Of a DNA stretch of 64,000 nt, positions 9,601 through 17,100 are shown piece after piece. The translations under genes were made by a program, and so were the position numbers. This DNA is from Salipiger bermudensis. Its GTDB lineage: Bacteria; Pseudomonadota; Alphaproteobacteria; Rhodobacterales; Rhodobacteraceae. The notes under the pieces are model-generated. The model saw only the letters and a list, made by a program, of their open reading frames with translations. It was not told where the DNA came from and did not search any database. How positions within the stretch are numbered: the first letter of the stretch is position 1; every line of letters starts with the position of its first letter. The stretch is from contig NZ_JAIUZY010000005.1 in the NCBI RefSeq assembly GCF_020171625.1, positions 434,001 to 498,000 of the forward strand. Reading direction: 5' to 3'.

Positions 9601-12600
9601 CTGTTGCAGGATCTCGCCCTGCGCGGCCACGTGCCCACCCGGATCGCGTTTTTTTGGTTGGTGACCGAGGGCGAGAGCCATCGTCCCGGCTCGAGCTTCT
9701 TTCACCGCCTGCAGGAGCAGGGCTTCTACGCGCTGCTCTTCCTCGCGCAGGCGATCGCCGAGGAAAACCTCCCGCGCCCGCTGCACCTGACCGTGGTGAC
9801 CAGCGGTGCCGCGCGGGTCCGAGACGAGGCGCTGCCTTATCCCGCCAAGACCACCATCGCCGGCCCTGCCCGGGTGATCCCGCGCGAGTTGCCGGGCGTG
9901 ACGGTCTCGACCCTCGACCTCGCCCTGCCGCCGCAGCCCGAGGCCGGGCTCTTCGGGCGCGCCAAGGCCGAGGCGCAGCGGGATCAGGCGCTTGAGTCGC
10001 TGGGCCTTCAGGTGCTCGAGGAGCTGCTTTCAGAGCCCGCCAACGCCATCGCCGCGCTGCGCGGGGCCAAGCGCTTCGAATGCGCCATGAAGCCGGTCGA
10101 TCTGCCCGCACCCGCCCCGGTGGCCCGCGACGGCGGCACCTACCTGCTCACGGGCGGGTTTGGCGGCATCGGCCTGACCCTGGCGCAGGACTTCGCCGCG
10201 CGCGGCGCCAACCTCGTGCTGATCGCCCGCCGGGCGCTGCCCGAGCGAGAGACATGGCCCGACTACCTCGCCCGCCACGCGCCGCAGGACGGGCTGGCTC
10301 GACGCATCCGGGCCGTGCAGGCTCTGGAGGAGGCCGGGGCGCAGGTGATGATCGCCGCCGCCGATGTCTGCAACCCGGGCCAGATGCGTCAGGTCCGCGA
10401 AGAGGCCGAGGCCCGCTTCGGGCGGATCACCGGCGTGATCCACGGCGCCGGTGTCATCGATGACGCGCCGCTGCTTGCCAAGTCGCCTGCCAGCGTCGAG
10501 GACGTGTTCACGCCCAAGATCCACGGCACGCAGGTGCTGGGCGAGGTGTTCCCCGACGGCAGCGTCGACTGGATGGTGCTGTTCTCGTCCTCCTCGACCG
10601 TGACCGCGCCGGCGGGGCAGGTCGATTATGTCGCCGCCAACGAGTTTCTCAACGCCTTCGCGCAGGCCCGCGCGGGCGGTCGCACCAAGGTCCTTGCGAT
10701 CAACTGGGGCATCTGGAACGAGGTCGGCATGGCCGCCGAGGCGGTCGCCGCGCGCCGCGGCGAGGTGCCGCCCGCTCCGGTCGAGCCGGCGGGCGTTGCG
10801 ATGCTCGACGACAAGACCTTCGACGCGCAGGGCAACCGGCTGTTCACCGCGCGCTACTCGACCGACGACTGGTTCATCGACGAGCACCGCACCCGCGCGG
10901 GCGATGCGCTGCTGCCGGGCACCGGTTATCTCGCGCTTGCCGCCGAGGCGCTGCGCGCGCAGCACGAACCCGGCGCGTTCGAGATCCGCGACCTGACCTT
11001 CCTGCGCCCGCTGCGGGTGACCGAGGGCGGCGCGCGCGATGTGCGCCTGCGGCTCTCGCGCCGTGACGAAGGCTACGGTTTCGAGGTGCTGGCCGATGCC
11101 ACACTGGCCGGCAAGCGCGGCCACGCGCTGACCGCGCAGGGCACGCTGGCGCTGATGCCGATGCGCCGCCCCGACCCGCTCGACCTCGACGCGATCCGCG
11201 CCCGCTGCGGCAAGCCGATGGTGGCGGCCGATGGTGGCAAGCTCGCCACCGCGCAGGAGGTGCAGCTCGCCTTCGGCCCGCGCTGGCGCGTGCTCGACCG
11301 GCGCGCGCTTGGCCAAGGCGAGGGCATCGCCGAGCTGTCGCTGGCCGAGGCCGCGCGGGGCGACGGCTGCCTGCTGCATCCGGCGCTCTTGGACATCGCC
11401 ACCGGCTGGGCGATGGAGCTGATCGAAGGCTACCAGCCGACCCATCTCTGGGTGCCGGTGAGTTATGCCCGGGCGCGCGTGCACGCGCCGCTGACCGAGT
11501 GCATCGTCAGCTGGGTGCGCAACGCCGCCGAGAACCGCGCCGATGCCGAGACGGCGAGCTTCGACATCACGCTCGCAGCCCCCGACGGCACCGTGCTGGT
11601 CGAGATCTCGGGCTTCACCATCCACAAGCTCGCCCAGCCCGACATCCTGCACGCCGCGCCGCGCCTCACCGCCGCCGAGCTCGAGGTCGAGGGCGCGCAG
11701 GGCACGGCGCAGCCGCTTTCGGCTGCCGAGGAGCGGCTGGCCCACAACCTGAGTCAGGGCATCCTGCCCGACGAGGGCGTCAGCGCCTTCTCCCGCGCGC
11801 TGGCGCTGGGGCTGCCGCAGGTGGTGATCTCGTCGATGGATCTCGACCAGCTCACCCGCCAGACCGCCGCTTCCACCGCCGAGGCCGGCGAAGTGCAGAA
11901 GTTCGACCGCCCGCAGCTCGACGGCGACTACGTCGCGCCCGAGACCGATATCGAGCGCACGCTGGCGGGCTTCTGGGAAGAGTTGCTCGGGGTCCAGAAT
12001 GTCGGCGTCGAGGACAGCTTCTTCGACCTCGGGGGGCACAGCCTCATCGCGGTGCGGCTGTTCTCGATGGTCAAGAAGACCTACCGCGTCGAGTTCCCGA
12101 TCTCGGTGCTGTTCGAGGCGCCGACGATCCGCAAATGCGCCGCGATGATCGCCGAACAGGCCGGGATCACCGCCAGCGAGGACGGCTCCGAGCCCGCGCC
12201 GAAAGCGCCCGAGCGCCGCTTCACGCATCTCGTGCCGATGCATGACGGCGAGGGCGGGCCGCGCCGGCCGTTCTTCCTCGTGGCGGGCATGTTCGGCAAC
12301 GTACTGAACCTGCGCCACCTCGCCAACCTTCTGGGCGCCGACCGGCCGTTCTATGGCCTGCAGGCGCGCGGGCTTTACGGCGGCGAGGCGCCGCATGGCA
12401 GCATCGAGGAGGCGGCGCGCGACTACATCGCCGAGATGCGGCAGGTGCAGCCCGAGGGGCCATACATGGTCGGCGGCTTCTCCGGCGGTGGCATCACCGC
12501 CTTCGAGATCGCCCGCCAGCTCGAGGCGGCGGGCGAGGAGGTGGCGCTCTGCGTGCTGCTCGACACGCCGCTGCCCACGCGCCGGCCGCTCGAGCCGAAG

Positions 12601-13095
12601 GACCGGATGCTGATCCAGATGCAGGAGCTGAAGGCCAAGGGGCCGTTCTACCCGGTGATCTGGGCGCGCAACCGCGTCCGCTGGGAGATTGCCAAGCGTC
12701 AGGCGAAAGAGGACACCGCCGAACAGCACAGCTTCCACAACGCCGAGATCGAGGCCGCCTTCCTCGAGGCCGTGGCCCGCTACGAGGTCACGCCGTGGCA
12801 GGGCCGGCTGGTGCTCTACCGCCCGCCGCTGGTGGGCAAGTGGCAGGTCTCGCAGGGGCGCATGGTGAACTCCGAGCGCGCCTACGTGATGCCGGACAAC
12901 GACTGGCGCCAGTACGTGCCGCATGTCGAGGTCCACGAGGTGCCGGGCGATCACGACAGCATGGTGCTCGAGCCCAATGTGCGGGTGCTGGCGGCCCTGA
13001 TGCGCGAGGCCATCACCAGCGCCGAGGCGGAGATCGGCGGCGGCTCGGAGGTGGTCGAGTTCCCGGCCCGCTCCGGCTATCGGGCGGCGGAGTAG
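6625..13095 (+). CDS. Type I polyketide synthase, KS-AT-KR-DH-ACP-TE
   Basis: Single-module synthase of 2156 residues. ATG at 6625 is chosen over the in-frame ATG at 6580 because the KS domain starts right after it. Domains in order: KS (about 8-430; C185, H321, H361 intact), AT (about 535-845; GHSMG with S633, H732), KR (about 1170-1345; TGGFGGIG loop, S1322, Y1335), DH (about 1395-1660; H1421 in DEHRTRAGDALLPGTG, D1590 in HPALLDIATG), ACP (S1806 in LGGHSLIAV), and a type I thioesterase (about 1875-2150; GFSGG with S1953, H2110). It should condense an acyl starter with a malonyl-type unit, reduce and dehydrate it, then release it. AT specificity motifs are non-canonical, so the extender is uncertain. 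DH placed after KR, and an extra residue in the DH His motif, are unusual. Four bases separate it from the next gene. Confidence 0.93.
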   Translation: MSTALPLNGRENDIAIVGMAAHLPGADSILAYWDNLRAGRSSIRRLTEDELRAAGEDPGLMRHKDYVPFAAPLDDFEMFDAEFFGFSPKEAAIMDPQHRQFLETAWEALENAGHVPDSFDGQVGVFAGCGMGSYFYFNVCSNPDLVENTGMFLLRHTGNDKDFMTTRLSHVLDLHGPSINLQTACSTSLVATHYAAQALLNGECDMALAGGVTIELPQNRGYLYKENEILSPDGACHAFDHRAQGTVFGSGAGVVVLRRLSDAIADGDHIWAVIKGTAVNNDGAQKAGYLAPSVDGQAQAVAEAQAMAGITSDTVDYVECHGTGTYLGDPIEVAAMTQAFRESSDAVGHCRIGSVKTNIGHLDTAAGVASLIKASLALHEGEMPPSLGFEAPNPAIDFDSSPFVVNDTLTPWPQTGHPRRAGVNSLGVGGTNAHAVLEEAPARAASDESDWPFQILTLSARSKAALDEGAKRLAAHLRTHPEQSLADVAWTLQQGRRAFDKRRIVVAESHEEAARLLEEEAPRRVHSHSALDRPETVFMFPGGGAQYAGMARDLYETEPVFAEWMDRGLDALAEITDADIRALWLPDEADRQRADEALTRPSLQLPLIMITEYALAQLWMSWGIQPVALAGHSMGENTAACLAGVMSFEDCIGLVHLRGRLFDTVPAGGMLSVNLSAEALQPLLGEDLDLGAVNAPELTVASGPQAALDALEARLRAEDIDCQRIPIDIAAHSHMLEPILADFGAYLRSIDLFAPQIPLTSNRSGALMTDEQATSPDYWVAHLRGTVHFADCIGTLARPERIYLEVGPGKALSTLARQHPDVQGQAVLSSLRHRDDAIADDKHMFEVLGRFWALGAAFDWAQVWGAARRNRVVLPSYAFQRAPYFIAPGKAQSDTAPQFLMRSDDVASWGWKPVWRPRAAAVEVDVEAGLAEAEPQSWLVFMDEAGLAARAVAKLRAAGHTVIEIRPGDSFTRVSDSAYLLPPERGREGYDLLLQDLALRGHVPTRIAFFWLVTEGESHRPGSSFFHRLQEQGFYALLFLAQAIAEENLPRPLHLTVVTSGAARVRDEALPYPAKTTIAGPARVIPRELPGVTVSTLDLALPPQPEAGLFGRAKAEAQRDQALESLGLQVLEELLSEPANAIAALRGAKRFECAMKPVDLPAPAPVARDGGTYLLTGGFGGIGLTLAQDFAARGANLVLIARRALPERETWPDYLARHAPQDGLARRIRAVQALEEAGAQVMIAAADVCNPGQMRQVREEAEARFGRITGVIHGAGVIDDAPLLAKSPASVEDVFTPKIHGTQVLGEVFPDGSVDWMVLFSSSSTVTAPAGQVDYVAANEFLNAFAQARAGGRTKVLAINWGIWNEVGMAAEAVAARRGEVPPAPVEPAGVAMLDDKTFDAQGNRLFTARYSTDDWFIDEHRTRAGDALLPGTGYLALAAEALRAQHEPGAFEIRDLTFLRPLRVTEGGARDVRLRLSRRDEGYGFEVLADATLAGKRGHALTAQGTLALMPMRRPDPLDLDAIRARCGKPMVAADGGKLATAQEVQLAFGPRWRVLDRRALGQGEGIAELSLAEAARGDGCLLHPALLDIATGWAMELIEGYQPTHLWVPVSYARARVHAPLTECIVSWVRNAAENRADAETASFDITLAAPDGTVLVEISGFTIHKLAQPDILHAAPRLTAAELEVEGAQGTAQPLSAAEERLAHNLSQGILPDEGVSAFSRALALGLPQVVISSMDLDQLTRQTAASTAEAGEVQKFDRPQLDGDYVAPETDIERTLAGFWEELLGVQNVGVEDSFFDLGGHSLIAVRLFSMVKKTYRVEFPISVLFEAPTIRKCAAMIAEQAGITASEDGSEPAPKAPERRFTHLVPMHDGEGGPRRPFFLVAGMFGNVLNLRHLANLLGADRPFYGLQARGLYGGEAPHGSIEEAARDYIAEMRQVQPEGPYMVGGFSGGGITAFEIARQLEAAGEEVALCVLLDTPLPTRRPLEPKDRMLIQMQELKAKGPFYPVIWARNRVRWEIAKRQAKEDTAEQHSFHNAEIEAAFLEAVARYEVTPWQGRLVLYRPPLVGKWQVSQGRMVNSERAYVMPDNDWRQYVPHVEVHEVPGDHDSMVLEPNVRVLAALMREAITSAEAEIGGGSEVVEFPARSGYRAAE

Positions 13096-13099
13096 GCGC

Positions 13100-14122
13100 A
13101 TGGGTCCGAAGCTTCTGATCGTCTCGCTGAACTACCGCACGCCGGAGATGACGCTGCGCTCGGTGCGGGCGGCCCTGCGCGAGATGGCGGGGCTCAACGC
13201 CGAGCTGGTGATCGTCGACAATGACAGCGGCGACGGCTCGTTCGAGACGATGCAGGCGGCGCTCGGGTCCGAGGACTGGGCGCAGGGCGCGCCGATCCGG
13301 CTGATCCAGTCGGGCCATAACGGCGGCTTCGGCGCGGGCAACAACGTCGGCATCCGCGCCGGCTGGTCCGACGGCAGCGCGCCGGATTACGTCTACGCGC
13401 TGAACTCCGATGCCTTCCCGGACCCCGGCAGCCTGCGGGCGCTGCTCGACCATCTCGAGACGCACCCGGAGGCGGGCTTCGCCGGCAGCTACATCCACGG
13501 GGAGGAGGGCGAGCCACATATCACCGCCTTCCGCTTTCCCTCGATCGCCTCGGAGCTCGAGGGCGCGGCGCGGTTCGGCCCGATCTCGCGCCTGCTGCAT
13601 CGCCGGCGCGTACCGCTCGAGTTGCCATGGCAGACGCAGCGGGTCGACTGGCTGGCCGGGGCCTCGCTGATGATGCGGCAGAGCGTTCTGGACGAGATCG
13701 GCCTCTTCGACGAGACCTTCTTCCTTTATTTCGAGGAAACCGACCTCTGCCTGCGCGCTGCGCGGGCCGGGTACGAGACCCACTACGTCCGCGACAGCGA
13801 GGTGACCCATATCGGCTCGGTGTCGACGGGGATGAAGACGTGGGCGCGGGTGCCGGGCTTCTGGCTCGACAGCCGCTGGCACTATTTCACCAAGAGCCAC
13901 GGGCGCGCCTATGCGGCCGTGGCAACGCTCGCGCATCTGGCGGGCGGGCTGCTCTGGCGGCTGCGGCGGGTGCTGCAGCGCAAGCCGCAGGCCGATCCCG
14001 ACCACTTCCTGCGCGATCTCGTGTTTCATGACCTCGGTGCGATGGCCCGGCCTTTGCCGGTCACACGTGAAACCAAACCCGGCCCGGCGCCGGGGGCGGT
14101 GCTCGGGGCACAGTCGGAGTAG
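13100..14122 (+). CDS. Glycosyltransferase family 2 protein
   Basis: GT-A fold transferase of 340 residues, of the type often annotated as rhamnosyltransferase-like. The N-terminus reads LLIVSLNYRTPEMTLRSV, followed by VIVDNDSGDGS, and the DXD-equivalent is LNSDAFPDP. The acceptor-side motif is FLYFEETDLCLRA, typical of the family (ED-x-D/C). A GGAG lies about seven bases before the ATG and only four bases separate it from the polyketide synthase stop, so it is in the same operon. Sitting between the PKS and NRPS genes, it may glycosylate the assembly-line product or a lipid carrier. This role is inferred. Confidence 0.88.
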   Translation: MGPKLLIVSLNYRTPEMTLRSVRAALREMAGLNAELVIVDNDSGDGSFETMQAALGSEDWAQGAPIRLIQSGHNGGFGAGNNVGIRAGWSDGSAPDYVYALNSDAFPDPGSLRALLDHLETHPEAGFAGSYIHGEEGEPHITAFRFPSIASELEGAARFGPISRLLHRRRVPLELPWQTQRVDWLAGASLMMRQSVLDEIGLFDETFFLYFEETDLCLRAARAGYETHYVRDSEVTHIGSVSTGMKTWARVPGFWLDSRWHYFTKSHGRAYAAVATLAHLAGGLLWRLRRVLQRKPQADPDHFLRDLVFHDLGAMARPLPVTRETKPGPAPGAVLGAQSE

Positions 14123-14127
14123 GCAGT

Positions 14128-17100
14128 ATGGCGCAGTTTTCCAGCGTGGTGATCGGCAATGAATCCCTTCTCGTGCAGTGCAGCGAGAAGCTTCTGGCGA
14201 CGGGGCATCCGATCCGGGCGGTCGTGACCCGCAATCCGGATATCGCCGACTGGGCGACGGGCCGGGGGCTGACGGTCGTCGCGCCCGGCAAGGGGCTGGC
14301 CGAGCGGCTTGACGGTCTGGAGTTCGACTGGCTGCTGTCCATCGCCAATCTCGACATCATCCCCGCGGCGGTGCTGGCCCTGCCCGGCAAGGGCGCGATC
14401 AACTTCCACGACGGCCCGCTGCCGCGCCATGCCGGGCTCAACGCCCCGGTCTGGGCGCTGATCGAGGGCGAGAGCCGCCATGGCGTGACATGGCACATGA
14501 TCGAGGGCGGCGTCGACGAGGGCGACATCCTCGTATCGCGCGGCTTCGACATCGCGCCGTCCGACACCGCTCTGACGCTCAACACCAAGGCCTACGAAGC
14601 CGCGAGCGACAGTTTCGGCGACCTGATGGAGCAGCTCGAGCACGGGCTGCGCCGCTTTCCGCAGGACCTGTCGCTGCGCAGCTACCACGCGCTGGCCGAC
14701 CGGCCCTCGGCGCACGGGCTGCTCGACTTCACCCGCCCCGCGACCGAGCTGGCGCGGCTGGTGCGGGCGCTGGACCACGGCGGCTACGCCAACCCCCTCT
14801 CGGCGCCGAAGCTGCGGGCGCGTGGCGGGTTCTGGCTGGTCGGCGAGGCCCGCGCGGTCGAGGGCAGCGGCACGCCCGGCGCGGTGCTCGAGGCGACCGA
14901 CGATCACCTGACGGTGGCCTGCGGCAGCGGCGCACTGAGGATGGCGCATTTCGCCCATCCCTGCGGCACGCCTGCGCGGGTGGCGCAGGTCGGCAAGCCG
15001 GGCGAGGCGCTGGACCTCGTGCCGGGCGACGACCGGGCCGCCATCGCCGAGGCGGTGGCGCAGGTCGCACCGCATGAGGGCCATTGGCGCAAGCGCCTGA
15101 CCGAGCTGTCCCCGGCAGAGCTTCAGGGGCTGGGCAAGGCGGGTGGCGAGGTGGTCTCGCGGCCTCTGGTGTTGGGCGATGCGGTGCAGGCGCAGGTCAT
15201 CGCCAGCGCCTTCACGGCACGGCTCGACGGGCACGAGGTCTGCGATCTGGCCTATGCCGACACCGCGCTTGCCGCGTTGGCCGAGACCGGGGTCATCGCG
15301 CCGTGGGTGCCTCTGCGGGTCGAAGCTGCGGGCACCGTGGAGGCGCTGGCGCAGCGTCTCGAGGCGGAGCTGGCCGAGCTTCGCAAACGCAAGGGCTTTG
15401 CCTCCGACCTGCCGGCCCGTGAGCCGCAACTCACCGGCGCGCCGCCGGTCCCGGATATCGGCCTGAGCTTTGGGGCCGGCCCGATCGACGGCACCGCGAT
15501 CACCCTCGAACTGACCGAGGGCGGCGCCACGCTGCACGCCGATACCGGACGCATTCCGCAGGCGCAGGCCGAGCTCCTTGCCGCGCGGTTCGACCTGATG
15601 GCGCGCGAGGCGCAGAACCAGTCCGACCTTGCCAGCCTGCCGGTGCTGCCCGAGGCCGAGCGAGACATGGTGCTCAACCTCTGGAACGTCACCGCACAGG
15701 CGCATGACCGCGGCCTGACCATGCAGGCGGCGTTCGAGGCGCAGGTCGCCAAGACCCCCGACGCGGTGGCGCTGGTCTTCGAGGATCAGAGCCTGACCTA
15801 TGCCCAGCTCAATGCCCGCGCCAATCAGGCGGCGCGTGTGCTGCGCGGCATGGGCGTGGCGGCGGGTTCGGTCGTCGGGCTCTTCTGCCGCCGGTCGGTC
15901 GACCTGATGGTCGGCGCGCTCGGCATCCTGAAGGCGGGCGGCGCCTACCTGCCGCTCGATCCGTCCTACCCGGCGGACCGCCTGCGCCATTACATCGCCG
16001 ACAGCGGCGCGCCGGTGATCGTGACGCAATCGGCGCTGAAGGGCGACTTGCCCGAGCACACGGCCGAGCTGCTGGTGATCGACGCCGACCCGCGCCTGCC
16101 GCAGGCGCCGACCGGCAATCCCGACCCGGCGAGCGGGCCGGAGGATCTGGCCTACCTGATCTACACCAGCGGCTCGACCGGCACGCCCAAGGGCGTGATG
16201 ATCGAGCATCGCAACGTGCTGAACTTCTATCTCGGCATGGATGCGAACGTGCCGCACGACCCGGCGGGCACGTGGCTCGCGGTGACGTCGCTCAGCTTCG
16301 ATATCTCGGTGCTCGAGCTGTTCTATACCACCGCGCGCGGCTTCAAGGTGGTGCTGACCTCGGACGAGGACCGGGGGCTGATCTCGAACGGGCCGATGCC
16401 GCTGTCGGATCGCTCGATGCAGTTCTCGATCTATTACTGGGGCAACGATGACGGCGCGGGCCGCGACAAGTATCGGCTGCTGCTCGAAGGCGCCAAGTTC
16501 GCCGATCAGAACGGCTTCTGCGCGGTCTGGACCCCGGAGCGGCACTTCCACGCCTTCGGCGGGCCCTATCCCAACCCCTCGGTCACCGGGGCTGCCGTCG
16601 CAGCGGTGACGCAGAACATCGCGGTGCGCGCGGGCTCGGTGGTGGCGCCGCTGCACCATCCGTCGCGCATCGCCGAGGAATGGGCGGTGATCGACAACCT
16701 CACCAACGGGCGCGCGGGGCTGGCCATCGCCTCGGGCTGGCAGCCGGACGATTTCGTGCTGCGCCCCGAGAACACGCCGCCGAACAACAAGCCCGCCATG
16801 CTCGACAATATCGAGCAAGTGCGCCGCCTCTGGCGTGGCGAGCCGGTCGCCTTCCCGCGCAAGGACGGCTCGCTGCACGAGGTGGTGACGCAGCCGCGCC
16901 CGGTCTCGACCGAGCTGCCGGTCTGGGTGACCACCGCCGGCAACCCCGAGACCTGGAAAGAGGCGGGGCGGCTGGGCTGCAACGTGCTCACCCACCTGCT
17001 CGGCCAGTCGATCGACGAGGTGGCTGACAAGATCCGGCTCTATCACGGCGCGCTGCGCGATGCGGGGCACGATCCGGCGGACTTCACCGTCACGCTGATG

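Noticed and set aside
9649-9655. Run of seven T in the PKS gene as a frameshift site
   Set aside because: It encodes Phe-Phe-Trp in frame, the domain order continues normally, and the slippery-site phase is not right.
10030-13101. Long minus-strand open frame opposite the PKS gene
   Set aside because: Same reason: a GC-bias shadow without motifs or ribosome-binding site.
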